DNA of 64,000 nucleotides, taken from contig NW_012236526.1 in assembly GCF_000787575.1 (NCBI RefSeq), positions 682,001 to 746,000 of the forward strand, read 5' to 3'. Below the pieces are notes generated by a model. It was not told where the DNA came from, made no database searches, and saw only the letters and a program-made list of their open reading frames with translations. Of this stretch, positions 1 through 11,004 are shown piece after piece. Numbering within the stretch: the stretch's first letter is position 1; each line of letters starts with the position of its first letter. The translations under genes were made by a program, and so were the position numbers. The DNA is from Acytostelium subglobosum LB1. Its lineage: Eukaryota > Evosea > Eumycetozoa > Acytosteliales > Acytosteliaceae.

Positions 1-2
1 CC

Positions 3-155
3 TCGACTGTCAAGCCAAACGTCAAGGAGTACATCACCAGAAGCTATGCTCCAAGACCATTCCGCAGTTCTCAAATGATGCCACATAGGATGTACACATG
101 CGTATCACAGTTTGAGTGTAGAGTGGCAACAGTCATCTCTGAAGAGGACCAGTGA
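3..155 (+). CDS. 3' end of an unrecognised protein gene (partial)
   Basis: The third frame is open from the left edge to a TGA at 153-155 and encodes about 50 residues ending ISEEDQ. The other two plus-strand frames close within about 100 bases. The peptide is basic and polar (RSYAPRPFRSSQMMPHRM is visible), with no domain I can name. It could be the last exon of a longer gene that starts outside the window. Confidence is limited by the short length. Confidence 0.5.
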   Translation, partial: STVKPNVKEYITRSYAPRPFRSSQMMPHRMYTCVSQFECRVATVISEEDQ

Positions 156-685
156 GTGAGCAGTAGGTAGAAGTTGAACAAGTTCTGATTGGCTGTTCCT
201 ACATTCTTCTTCCACAAACAATCTTTGCTTTCCTAAACCATCATCCACTTCCAACAATTGTTAACATGTAAATAGAAATAATAATAATAGAGTGCCATCT
301 CATCAATCACTTCCATTCAATTCACCCATTGTTCATCGATGTTTAGTTGACGTGTGTAACCGACAAAATGACCGATGATTGGTCAGTGTGTGAATCAAGG
401 TGGGCTCATTTTTCAAGATTGGGGGTCTTTGAAGGCTTCATAGCTACACAAGACGCAAGCCACCTCCTTCCCATTCTGGATTGGGAGCCAATCACCACTA
501 CCACCTACCCCATCACATAAATTGGGATTGATTGATTGAATGTAGGATTGATTGATTGATCTAGGAATCTAGATTCACACACATCACTATGATCAAACAA
601 CACTTATTCCTCTATTCTCACTTTTAATCAATCAAATATTCAAACAGATATATATACATAACATATTCCAATCCAATCAACATTG
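156..685. other. intergenic spacer
   Basis: AT-rich spacer with no supported gene. It holds TGAT/ATTG tetramer runs near 525-565 and a TA-rich stretch (about 645-665) just upstream of the BAR-PH start, which may be its core promoter. Confidence 0.6.
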
Positions 686-2512
686 ATGGACTCACTCACA
701 TTTGCCACATTGCACACGGCTTATGCTGATGAATGGATGTCCATCGCATTCTTGCCAAGTGTTAAACAGACGTTCAATGTGGAGAATAACTTTTATGACT
801 TGTCAACATTAGAGTTGGATTTGAAAAAGGACTCAATCCATCATCTACCAATAGCCGAGGCAATATTGACAATTGATCGCCAGTTCCAATCGATGAAGTG
901 TGCATTGGAGCGTGCTTTGGCCGATACCACCAGCTCCGAACAGGATCGTCGCGCACTCATCGAGACACACATCAGCTCATTCACCTCATTCATTGATAAT
1001 GAGATTGCGCTCCTGGAGAAGGCCATTACGGACATTGGTGGCAAACCGCCACATAAACAACAGTTGGAGACATGTCGTATTACAATGGCAAGGTATAATC
1101 CCAAGTCGTTGGATGGAGCATTGGCCGCCTACATGGGACCCATAGCACTGCTCTGGAAGGAGTTCAACAATGTATTGGCCAAGTACGACATGGCCGAGCG
1201 TGACTTTTACTATCAATCAACAATCTCCAACTTGGCATACAGCGTAGTAGAGTGGAGGATCATAATGGCAAACTCTCAAAAGATAATCAACGAGGACAGG
1301 AAGGTGAAGCGCGTCAACATCTACGACCAGTTGCTCAATACTTATATATCATCGCCAGTTAAGATCAGGAACAAGGAGAGTCAGCCTGGGGCAGAGGACT
1401 CGGCTGGGTCACCAATGGCGTTCACGCCACCAAGGGCAGAGAGTCCATTACCTGACGAATCGACGTCCGACACCGAGTCTACAACAACACAAACAACTAC
1501 TACTACATCAACATCAGCGCAACAACAAACACCTCAACTACCAACTGTACAAACTACATCACCTCCTGTAACAACATCAACATCACCTCTTTCAACAAGT
1601 CCTCCTCAACCTCCCATATCAACCCTCTCAGCCTCACTCAATCTCGTGTCCTCAGGCCAATCACTCATTCAATCAGCCTTTCATCTTCAACCAAACTCAT
1701 TGCCAACTCAATCACTTCTCCAACATCCAACAATCTTGGTAGGTTCCCCTACACAAAGAGGAGCAGGTCAACAACAGATAGCACCTGATCGTGTGGTCTC
1801 GGTTGGATGGCAAAAGGCAACTCCAAAGAATGCAGGTGGCGGACAACCTATTACAGGATCACTAAGCAATAGTGATGGACTTCAACTGTCAACATCAACA
1901 ACAGCAGCCAACATATGTCAGAGTCCACGAACAGCTGCTACCAACTTGTTACTCGAGACCATCACAAGAGGATCGACCAATAGTGCCGTATCCAAACAAG
2001 GTTGGATGCGCAAACGTGGCAACAACATCAAGACATGGAAGAGGCGTTACTTCATCCTGGATACAAGGAAGCATATGTTATTCTATTATCATGTCTCTCC
2101 TCAACATGCCAACAACACAAGCACTACTGCCGTCATCAACAATCTCTCAACTCAACCAACAATGTTTGAACTTGATGACATTGATGCGGCTTCCCCAAAC
2201 ATTGTCGATGGTGCAGCATCCAACGCCAACTACAACACCAACAACCCATCAATGGATCAACTTAAGTATAAGGGCGTGATTGATCTGCATCGCGTTGCCC
2301 TTGTAGCTCCAAAGTCCAGCGTCGCCAACGACAACAAGAATGCAGGATTACCATCATCCCCATCCAAAGATGTGCCGAATGCTGTTGCAGACCAAGGAAG
2401 CTTCAACGTCGTCATTCATACACCAAAACGAGTGTGGCATCTATGTTGCGAGTCAGCCAAGTCCATGGAAGAGTGGCTAGTGGCCCTACGAAGCGCAAGT
2501 TTGATTGATTGA
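686..2512 (+). CDS. BAR domain and PH domain protein
   Basis: Single-exon gene of 608 aa starting at the first ATG (MDSLTFATLH). Residues about 20-230 form a long helical region with the charge pattern of a BAR domain, the dimeric banana-shaped module that binds curved membrane. Residues about 235-440 are Ser/Thr/Gln/Pro-rich linker. Residues about 440-605 look like a PH domain: it opens KQGWMRKRGNNIKTWKRRYF and ends with the conserved Trp helix (EEWLVALRSA). BAR followed by PH is the front half of ACAP/centaurin-beta proteins, but there is no ArfGAP zinc finger or ankyrin region here, so it is closer to APPL/oligophrenin-type or stand-alone BAR-PH adaptors. A role in endocytic or cortical membrane curvature with phosphoinositide binding is inferred. 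It converges on the next gene, with only 70 bp between stop codons. Confidence 0.8.
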   Translation: MDSLTFATLHTAYADEWMSIAFLPSVKQTFNVENNFYDLSTLELDLKKDSIHHLPIAEAILTIDRQFQSMKCALERALADTTSSEQDRRALIETHISSFTSFIDNEIALLEKAITDIGGKPPHKQQLETCRITMARYNPKSLDGALAAYMGPIALLWKEFNNVLAKYDMAERDFYYQSTISNLAYSVVEWRIIMANSQKIINEDRKVKRVNIYDQLLNTYISSPVKIRNKESQPGAEDSAGSPMAFTPPRAESPLPDESTSDTESTTTQTTTTTSTSAQQQTPQLPTVQTTSPPVTTSTSPLSTSPPQPPISTLSASLNLVSSGQSLIQSAFHLQPNSLPTQSLLQHPTILVGSPTQRGAGQQQIAPDRVVSVGWQKATPKNAGGGQPITGSLSNSDGLQLSTSTTAANICQSPRTAATNLLLETITRGSTNSAVSKQGWMRKRGNNIKTWKRRYFILDTRKHMLFYYHVSPQHANNTSTTAVINNLSTQPTMFELDDIDAASPNIVDGAASNANYNTNNPSMDQLKYKGVIDLHRVALVAPKSSVANDNKNAGLPSSPSKDVPNAVADQGSFNVVIHTPKRVWHLCCESAKSMEEWLVALRSASLID

Positions 2513-2582
2513 ATGAAGGGACCGAGTCCCAACTCCTATTTATTTGCTCTATATATGTTACAGACAAGATACAGTCTATTAC

Positions 2583-3470
2583 TTACTGCTTGAGGAAGTT
2601 CAGGGGGATCTTGAGGTAGGAGATGCCATTGTCCTCAGCCTTGGGCAGCTCGCCAGCACGGACATTGACCTGGATCGATGGCAACAGGAGGTTGGGTGCC
2701 TTGAGTGTTGCGTCACGAGTCGTACGCATCTCGATAAACTCCTCACGGGTGATGCCATCCTTGATGTGCTTGTTCAATTTGCGCTGCTCGCCAATGGTCG
2801 TCTTGAAGCCGATCTCGCGGCCGGCGGGTGGATAGTCGTGGCAAACGTAGACGTCTGTGGACTCGGGCAGTGCGAGAAGCTTCTGCATCGACTCGTAAAG
2901 GGTGACAGCGCTTCCGTCGGGGAAGTCGCAGCGGGCAGTGCCCACGTCGGGCATGAACATGGTGTCGCCGACAAACAGACAGTCGTCGACGATGTAGTAG
3001 GAGACGCAGGCGGGCGTGTGGCCGGGCGTGTGGATCACGCGCACGTTGAGACTGCCGATCTGGAATGTCTCGCCATCCTTCCACAGTTGGTCGAATTGGC
3101 TGCCGTCGACGGGGAAGTCGTGGCCCAGATTGTAGATGTGCTTGAAGGTCTGCTGAACCTTCTTGGCGCCCTCTCCGATTGCGCTGCGTGCATCGGGGTA
3201 CTTGGACTTGATGTAGTGTGCGGCCGATAGATGGTCGGCGTGGATGTGTGACTCGAGCACCCATTGCACTTTGTAGCCCTTCTCCTCGATGACTGCCAAC
3301 AACTTGTCGATTGACGTAGTGCTTGTGCGGCCTGATGCGACAGTATAGTTGAGCACCGAATCAAGGATTGCGCACTGCTTAGTTGACTCATCGACAATCA
3401 ATATCTGAGCAGTTGCTGTCTCCAAGTCTGGGAAGATTGTAACTGATGCCTTGTTGTTGTTAGTCGTCAT
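2583..3470 (-). CDS. metallo-beta-lactamase fold hydrolase, persulfide dioxygenase (ETHE1/Blh)-like
   Basis: Single-exon gene of 295 aa from the ATG at 3470 to a TAA. The metal motif SHIHADHLSA (THxHxDH class) lies at about residue 75, followed by HTPGHTPACVSYYI and FVGDTMFMPDVGTARCDFP, which supply the further His and Asp ligands, and YVCHDYPP. The C-terminal block RDATLKAPNLLLPSIQVN and its continuation match the ETHE1/SDO and bacterial Blh branch rather than glyoxalase II. Enzymes of this branch are mononuclear-iron dioxygenases that oxidise glutathione persulfide in sulfide detoxification, usually in mitochondria. No clear targeting peptide is visible (MTTNNNKASV). The bacterial-like C-terminus raises the possibility of transfer into the lineage, which needs a tree. 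Family confidence is high; the substrate is inferred. Confidence 0.85.
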   Translation of the reverse strand: MTTNNNKASVTIFPDLETATAQILIVDESTKQCAILDSVLNYTVASGRTSTTSIDKLLAVIEEKGYKVQWVLESHIHADHLSAAHYIKSKYPDARSAIGEGAKKVQQTFKHIYNLGHDFPVDGSQFDQLWKDGETFQIGSLNVRVIHTPGHTPACVSYYIVDDCLFVGDTMFMPDVGTARCDFPDGSAVTLYESMQKLLALPESTDVYVCHDYPPAGREIGFKTTIGEQRKLNKHIKDGITREEFIEMRTTRDATLKAPNLLLPSIQVNVRAGELPKAEDNGISYLKIPLNFLKQ

Positions 3471-4023
3471 CTTCTTCTTGTAGTTGTTGTTATTATTACT
3501 ATAATATCTATTATCTGTTATGTATTGATTTGTTGTATAACTATGAATGACTTGAAGTGAGGATGTTCATTTGTTCAATTTGAAATAAAGTGTGAGTCTG
3601 GGGTTGAGTCCTTGAAGTAGGATGGCCCTGGTCCAATCCCGATTTGGATGTGGCGCGTGTCTGTAGGTCTGACTGAAGATACTTGTGTTGACAAGCTTAC
3701 ATACCTGGTGTAGTTGTACGTCTTCTGAAGAGGTTTTCATTTATATCTGATACAGACATTGTTGTTATACTCCTAGTTTGGTTGTTCATGGGGCAGATGT
3801 TGGTCATCTTTGAACGATGATGCAGGCATTTGACAACACCAACACCAACACCAAGTCTCATTGTTGTTGTTGATGGTGACACACTAATGATACCTCTACT
3901 ACAATATTGAGTCNAATGGTACTGTTGTAAACATTCTTTACTTATATATTTATATATATATATCTGTTGTTGTAGTTGTTGAATGACCGAACGACATTGA
4001 CAAAGTGGGCGTATTTGATCACT
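3471..4023. other. intergenic spacer with one ambiguous base
   Basis: Spacer between the start of the MBL gene and the end of the B-box/kelch gene. It holds poly(TTG) stretches, a TA repeat around 3943-3962 and an unresolved N at 3915. A 61-codon minus frame at 3697-3882 has no support. No gene seen. Confidence 0.6.
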
Positions 4024-5618
4024 TTAAATTTGATCATCCAACACAACACCAATGCCATGATGATTACGTGATTTAATTGGATCTTTGTCATCCAACTTGG
4101 TCCAAACATTATGTTTGATTGAGTTTCGGTAGTTTTGTTTCCTTCCTTGGAATAGGTAGATGGTTTGATGTTGTGGTCCATAGCACAGATTGTTGGTGAG
4201 CACCTTTTCAATTGGTACCGATGCCAGCTCAGTCTCTCGTCTGGTGGCCAACGATACACTACGGAACATACCACCGGTCGATAACAAGTATAACAGGTTC
4301 TTACCGTCAAAACAACATGAGGGCACCGTCCACGAGAGCTTTGTACTCTCTTCGAATTCCAATGTGGCCAAGTTGAAGCGATCGATGGGACAACTCTCCT
4401 CGTCGTTGGCCCTGTATCCATCGACACATATAAGTTGTTTTCTGTAGATATATAAATACATAGAGACTAGATACCTTGACAGGTTGCCCAGATAATTGAA
4501 CTGATGTGTCTCAATGTTGAAGGTATGCACACGGCTTATTTGACCCACGCCATTGACCAAGTAGATGAGATGGTCGCCATCATACCATGTCGATAAGCCT
4601 GCCTGTGTAACGTAGTATATCTTGTTGTTTATCGCCATGCCATTTACCATCAGCCAATGAGAACCTGATGAACGTGGACGGACCATCCCCTGGGCCTCCA
4701 AATGAGTAGATGTTGCCACGAGCGTACGTGGAATTCAGGGCCTCTAAGAGAATCAATTTAGTCTCATCGATGATCGACCAAACATTGTTTGATGGAGTAT
4801 AGATCATGGTCGACTCAGGACCTACACTAATGATCCGTCCTTTGTTGTGATTGCACAATGCCGCCTCATCAATAATCTCGAAGCATGAGCTCAGTTGATC
4901 CTTGATGCTACTAGTCATGTCGTGATCCACATTTACAAGGCAATTAGGAATATGTTGATACTCTGCACTGATCATGTGTTTTAGGCTCACCTGCACCAAC
5001 CTCATCAACTCAATGTCATTGATATCAATATCTATGTTCATTGATCGCTTGTCCTCGAGGACCATACCAGTGAATGATTGATCGATGAACTGATCGAATG
5101 ACTTTGACGATGTGATTGATTGAACGATGTCGTCCAGGTCCAGATCATCATTGATCTTTTGCACCTTGTTGATTTGAATACATTGTTGATACACTGTATC
5201 TCATTGATTATGTCGTTGATGGCCGATGATGCCTGGTGGACTCGATCATTGATTCTTGTGTTGACTCTGTGCTCCTCGATTACTAGCAATTCATGTAGTT
5301 CTCTACATCTCTCTGTAACATCATTCTTGGTCTTTGTCAATGTAGTATATTGTGTTGACAACTGTTTAAGTGTACTCCATAATAAATTCAATCTATTAAT
5401 TGAAGTCTCATTATATTGTTGTCTCTTTGATAACTTCTTTACATTATCAACATTCTCAATGTCATGTCTCTTATGTAATGTTGCAACACATAATGAACAT
5501 ATCAACTTATTACAATCTATACATATAAATTTATATCTCTTATCATCGTGAATTTCGAAGTATCACTACTACTATTATTATTATTGTTATAATTACAACT
5601 ACTTGTACTTGTCATCAT
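4024..5618 (-). pseudogene. B-box zinc finger / kelch-like protein gene, broken across four frames
   Basis: Minus-strand coding character runs from an ATG at 5618 (MMTSTSSCNY, then poly-N) to a TAA at 4024. The second segment (about 5566-5185) has a B-box: CIDC, CSLC and HKRHDIE spaced as in B-box type 2, then a coiled coil rich in Leu, Thr and charged residues. The third and fourth segments (about 5190-4665 and 4680-4024) hold kelch-like blades (GNIYSFGG, NKIYYVTQAGLSTWYDGDHL, KQLICVDGY). Moving between segments needs a frame change near 5560, 5185 and 4670, and none has a convincing GT..AG intron. The first expected B-box ligand (Cys, three residues before the His) appears as Phe. A 33-nt GT..AG stretch at about 4446-4478 is in frame and may be coding or a tiny intron. 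The result is either a pseudogene or a locus with several indel errors; the nearby N at 3915 makes errors plausible. The family is common in Dictyostelium. Confidence 0.65.
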
Positions 5619-5969
5619 CGATTGAATGAATGATTGAATAAAGGTAACGTTAGTTTGACTTTGAAGTAACATGTAGTGGGTGGGCCAAACACATTCATTA
5701 TTCCCATCCACCAACACCTTCTACACTTTAATCAAACACACAAAGGCAGGTGGGTTCAAAGGAAGCAAGCATGAGGTGAGTGGTCATGGTAGCTGACTTA
5801 GTGAGTGAATGAATGGTAGTGGATGGCTGGCTGCGCTACACATCAGTCAGGCTGACTTCTCTGCCTAGCATGCCTTGCCTTTGACAACCTCTACAACTTA
5901 GTACACTTGTAACATATCATAGTATTACAATATTATAGTATTACAATATCCAGAAGAAAGAAAGGAAGG
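5619..5969. other. divergent promoter region
   Basis: About 350 bp between two divergently oriented genes (B-box/kelch on minus, glycosyltransferase on plus). It holds short TGAATGA/TGAGTGA runs and an imperfect repeat of ATATTATAGTATTACAATAT around 5918-5950. No gene seen. Confidence 0.55.
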
Positions 5970-8900
5970 ATGATTGAAGGAGATGTATCAAATAATAATG
6001 ACAATAATAATGATTACTATCAACAAACACCTTCAACAACATTGTTATTGAACAACATTAATCATATTAATAATATTAATAATAATAATGATCATCCAGC
6101 AACAATTACAACAATACATTATGATGATAATACTCATTTGTCAAGTACGAGGAGGGTATCAAGAGATAGACTGGTTGGATTCAATGGCCTAGCAACAACT
6201 CACAATAGATTGCAGAACAATGCCACTTCATTGACAATCAATAATAATGGAGGTAGTAGCAATGGTGGATCATTACATAACAGTTCATCAGATGAGGATG
6301 ATGATGCAAGTGACGAGACATCATTATCACATAAAGAACGAGATAGTCGTCGACGCAAAGGTAAACACTCAAGTAGCAGCGGTAGTAGGGGCGTATGCGC
6401 TACTTGGATGCACTGGATTGGACAAGCCTGTATCCGCAGACCGAGACGCTTCACTATCTTGCTTGGTACCAGTCTGTTACTTGGTGTGTCTATCTTGTTG
6501 GTGGTGTCGCTGTTGATGCGTATACCATCCTCCTACACACAGACGGAGGACAACTACGAGGATCGCGTACTCAACTCCTACTGTCGCTTCTCCATGCTAA
6601 AGTCGCGTAGCCAACTGCAGGCCATGGCACCGCCGGTCGGATGTGTGTTCCAGGCTGGCGAGACCAATGGCTATGACTGCACGCCCGCCTCACCACATCG
6701 CGCACAGAGCTATCATTACGAGTTGGAGCTGGAGCCTGGCGCCATTGCCCCAACAGCCGACCCGTTCACATGCTCCAGCCCCGTAGTCACAGTGATCATT
6801 CCAGTTTATAACACAGACACCGAGCTCCTGCAAGAGACCGTTGTGTCCTTGGAGCGCCAATCACTTCAAGCATTCGAGGTCATTGTCGTTGATGATGGCT
6901 CGTCCGATCTGGCGCTCAAGAAGTTCATCCAGCGATGGAAGGAACGCGATGGTCGTGTTTCTGTGCGAGCACATAGCACCAACAGAGGACTAAGCGCAGC
7001 GCGTAACACTGGTGTCAAGTACTCCAAGGCCTCATACATCTTCTTCCTGGACGGTGATGATATGATTGAGCCAACCACACTGGAGAAGCTTGCCTGGAAG
7101 CTCGAGACTTCGCCACACATCAGCTTTGCCAAGGGCTACACCATTGGTTTTGGACAGATGCAGTACACATGGGACAAGGGCTTTGAGCAAGGCGATGCGT
7201 TCATTACCGAGAACCAGGTTACCGCCACCATCATGTACCGCAAGGATGTGTTCAGTCTCCAATCAAGATCGTTATCAATCAATCAGATGTCGGGCTCATC
7301 AATGACACCTACATTCTTTGGCTTTGATGAACGTATCACTGGTGGAATGGAGGATTGGGACTTCCTGCTCAAGTGTGCCGAGCGTGGCCTTTGGGGTGAG
7401 ACCGTGCCCGAGTACCTCGACTGGTATCGACGTAAAGATCACAATGGATCAGTCAACGCATGGTCCAACTTTAACAAAGAGAAGCGTGATGAGCTCAAGA
7501 ATGAATTCAAGTTGAAGTATCCCATCATCCATGCCAACTCCATCCCCAAGGTATTATCCAAGTACATGTTAGATCTCAATGACGAAGTAACTAACCCATT
7601 CAATCAATCAGATTGAGAAGACCGAGAAGGAGTATCACATGGACTCCAATCTGAACTTTAACAATCAAATCAAGAAGGTTAAGCCTAGGATACTGATCAT
7701 CGTACCTTGGTTCAATACTGGTGGTGCAGACAAGTTCAACCTGAACCTTGTCAGTCAGTTGATTGAAAAGGGATGGGAAGTGACCATCGTCTCAACAGTG
7801 GCCTCTGAGAATCCATGGCTGGACCAATTCAAACAGTAAGTAGCACCTTGGTGCAGGGCAAATGCATACACTAACAAACAATCATCATCAGACACACAAC
7901 GGATATATTTGTACTGAACAACTTCCTGTCAATGTATGACTTCCCAAGGTTCCTTTGCTACTTGGTAGAGTCCCGACGCATTGATATAACGTTGGTAACA
8001 AATAGTGAGGTCGGTTACCTGTTCATGCCATATCTTAATGAACGTTGTCCATACTCCACTGTTGTGGACTACGTTCATATGGAGGAAGAGGACTGGAAGA
8101 ACGGTGGCTTTGCCAGGTACTCACTATCGATGCAGTCACAACTCGACCTGTCCATCGTCACATCCGATCATTTGAAAGAGTGGATGATCAAGAAGGCTGC
8201 CCAACGATTCCACAATCATCATCATCAGAGTGGCAACTCAATGGCTGAGAACAGACAGAAGGAGCGTCAACATGAACAGTACTCCAAGATATTGAGCGAG
8301 CACATTGATGTGTCCTACGTCAATGTAGACACATTCGACTTTACAATGGATGAAGCTGATCGCGCGACAATCCGTTCACGATACTCAATTGCACCCAAAG
8401 ATGTAGTGCTTTTGTTTGCCGCACGACTAACGCCACAGAAGCAGCCAATGGTCGCGCTTGAGGTGTTCAAGGACCTCATGCTCAAGAATGTGACCTTCTC
8501 CGCGTTGGTCAGTGGCGATGGACCGATGCGCAGCGATGTCGAGGAGTACCTACACCGCAATGGTATGGTGGAGGTGGTCAAGATGCTGGGTAATGTCCCC
8601 GTGTCCGACATGCCCTCATTGATCTCGGCCAGCGACATTGTCTTCCTCCCTAGCAAGATGGAGGGCATATCTATGCTCTTCTACGAGGCCATGTCATCAG
8701 GAGTCGTGCCTGTGGGCGCCAACGTGGGTGGTCAGAGCGAGCTGGTGACACCTGAGGAAGGCATCCTGATTGATCGCTCCAAGCTACATCACGCACGCCA
8801 AGAGATTGACCAGTACAGCCAGGCCCTCGAGGGACTGATCACCAACCCATCAAAGCTGAAACGCATGGCGGCCAACTGTCGCAGCCGAATCGATAAGCTG

Positions 8901-9374
8901 TTCAACATGGATGTGATGGGCAATAGAATGATCTCACTCTTTTGCAAGGCATCCTACAACAAACAGAGCAAAGAGCGTGTCAACGAAGACCCTGTGCAAC
9001 GACTGCTCGGTCATCATGGCGTGGGCCTAGAGATGGCATTGCAATCAATCGAGTCGATGAAGTGGCAGAAGAAGTCCGATGACATGTGGAGACAGTTGGA
9101 GAACTACAGGAAGCAGTTTGAAGGCGATCAGTATGCTCACCAACAATGCGAGATGGACCGCGAGTCGCTGACCAAGGCCAAACAGGAAGTGACCAAGTGT
9201 CAACAAGAGGTGATCAATCTCAAGGAGGAGTACAATCAGTATGTCAAGGACAACGAGAACCTCTTTGGCCGGTATGAAGAGGCAGTGGAACAGATTGAAG
9301 CATATAAGATGAAATTGCAATTCAATCAAAAGATACAACAACAGCAACAGCCTGGTCACGCAAGGTTAGGCTAG
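5970..9374 (+). CDS. two-domain glycosyltransferase, GT2 (GT-A) fused to GT4 (GT-B)
   Basis: Three exons, 5970-7550, 7612-7835 and 7892-9374 (introns of 61 and 56 nt), give 1095 aa in one continuous frame. Residues 1-145 are Asn/Ser-rich and cytosolic. A single membrane anchor lies at about 160-185 (ILLGTSLLLGVSILLVVSLL), so this is a type II protein of the secretory pathway. Residues about 270-520 are a GT2 domain: VIIPVYNTD, VIVVDDGSSD, LSAARNTGV, the DxD-like FFLDGDDMI, and GGMEDWDFLL. After the first intron, about 550-900 is a GT4 domain starting ILIIVPWFNTGGADKFN, with the nucleotide-sugar motif FLPSKMEGISMLFYE (EX7E) and SGVVPVGANVGGQSELV. The last 130 residues are coiled coil. Two retaining/inverting catalytic folds in one chain suggest polymerisation of a two-sugar unit, which is inference. 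The 5' intron is easily missed because the frame stays open into it. Confidence 0.85.
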
Positions 9375-9424
9375 GCCGAGGCAAAGGCATGTAAGTAATA
9401 AATACAACAATTAATAATAGTGAT

Positions 9425-10434
9425 TTATTTCTTGACAGCGGGTGGCTTGTAGGCAAAGTCGACAACCTTGAAAGTGACAGGTCCCTTCTTGGAGATGACA
9501 CCAATCGTGAACTCAGCCTCTGGCACGAGACCCTTGGCATTCAACCCGTTGGGTGGCTTGTAGCGTCCGCCATCACCATTGACACACGCCCAGATGTCCA
9601 GCTTGCCTGGACGCGGCTCAAAGTAGACGGGCTCGAACTGCAGGCCGAACAAGGTCTTGGCGCCAACATTGCGGAAGGTGACTGAGTACTGACGGTAGAG
9701 TGTTCCCGCGACGAGGATCTGCATGTTCTCCTCCTTGGTGGACACCTGGACACAGTCGGTCTGTGAGCACACCTTCTTCTCCAAGCCCTTTATGTACTTG
9801 TCATCGGGACAACGTGTCAGCACAGTCATGTCGTCAAAGTAGACGAGTCCGTGATCCTCTGGGCCCTCGACCAAGATCTTGAGGTCGTGGTATATTCCTG
9901 GCTCCATCAGGCCCAAGTCGATCTGGACTGGCAACCACTCATTCGGCTGGATGTCGCCCTTTGTCACCAATGCTGAGTCTGAACCCCAAAGATAGAAATC
10001 ATAAGTATGATTGGCGTTGGACAGTCTGATATACACCTTCTGATGTCCAGTCTTTCCACCATTGACCATGAATTGAATTACCGAATCCTAGTTAATGAAT
10101 AAGTGTGAGATAGAGTGAGTGATGGAAAGAGGGAGTTGATTGATTGCATGATTGATCAACATACTCTTGATGGATCAATACCAGTCTTTAGGTCGAGGTA
10201 CATTCCATCGTAGTTTTTGGCTACGTAACCGAATGAGTATTTTCCGGAATAGGCATACTTGGAGTTGTTGAAGAAACGGGTGGTGGACCATGAGAAATCA
10301 TCGACGTAGACATCCAGTTTGTCATCGTATATTCGGAATGACTCTGGACCAACACAACGTTCGGACGACACTGTTGGCAGTGTATATATAGTTATCAAAC
10401 AAATAATTAGTATTATTGATAATATTACTTTCAT
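9425..10434 (-). CDS. secreted protein with possible carbohydrate-binding (CBM49-like) C-terminus
   Basis: Two exons, 10434-10165 and 10087-9425, separated by a 77-nt phase-0 intron, encode 310 aa. The N-terminus is a classic signal peptide (MKVILSIILIICLITIYTLP, then TVSSE). Residues about 25-190 form a beta-rich domain (DDKLDVYVDDFSWSTT, KYSFGYVAKNYDGMYLDL, IYHDLKILVEGPEDHGLVYFDDMTV) resembling a jelly-roll binding module. After a Cys-containing linker (CPDDKY, CSQTDC), the last 100 residues (LYRQYSVTFRNVG, GLQFEPVYF, LDIWACVNGDG, VTFKVVDFAYKP) have the look of the cellulose-binding CBM49-type domains found in dictyostelid stalk and spore-coat proteins. That label is tentative. It ends 50 bp from the stop of the convergent glycosyltransferase. 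Confidence 0.7.
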
Positions 10435-10988
10435 CCTTGATCAGGTGATAATGATGTTAATGATTCGATACGATATGGATGTGATAAGTTATGATGTGAT
10501 GAGATGTATGATTGAATGAATGATTGTTTGTTTGTTGGATAATATTTTGAAATCAATGAATGATTGTTGTTGTTATTATTGTTATTGTTGATTGATGATT
10601 GATTGGTTATTGTTGTTGTCGTCGAATGGACAATACATCAGCAAGATGATCATCGATTGATTATATGCTTGTCGTTGTCTTGGAGACGACTGGTGTGCGT
10701 GGGCTTCCTTGGGGACAGAATTGTAGATGGCACCCACTTATGAACAGTGAGAACCCATCATCAATCTCAACCATCACAATCAATCATCATTGATCACCTC
10801 CACTCCACTCATTAATGACATCTCATCATTATTTCCCCATCTCAAACATGATTGATTGTTCAATACATTATGACTTGAGTACCTTGTGACATGTCACGTT
10901 AATCTTGGTGTATGTTAATCAAATGAATGTATCAGTGAGAGTGGTGGTGCTAGGGGTAGTGTGTGATCAATCAATCACTTTCATTCGG

Positions 10989-11004
10989 GATATCCCGGGA
11001 TATC
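10989..11004. repeat. 16-bp perfect palindrome
   Basis: GATATCCCGGGATATC reads the same on both strands, in an otherwise AT-rich spacer. It could be a dimeric protein binding site; nothing else in the window matches it. Confidence 0.6.

Noticed and set aside
2544-3230. Long plus-strand frame opposite the metallo-beta-lactamase gene
   Set aside because: It is the antisense shadow of a GC-rich, codon-biased gene; the minus strand carries the intact metal-binding motifs.
3942-4427. 161-codon minus frame overlapping the kelch segment
   Set aside because: Wrong frame relative to the kelch-like blades, and low complexity at its end.
7639-7839. Separate small gene beginning at the ATG at 7639
   Set aside because: The frame continues upstream to a good acceptor at 7611 and downstream through a GTAAGT donor, so it is exon 2 of the double glycosyltransferase.
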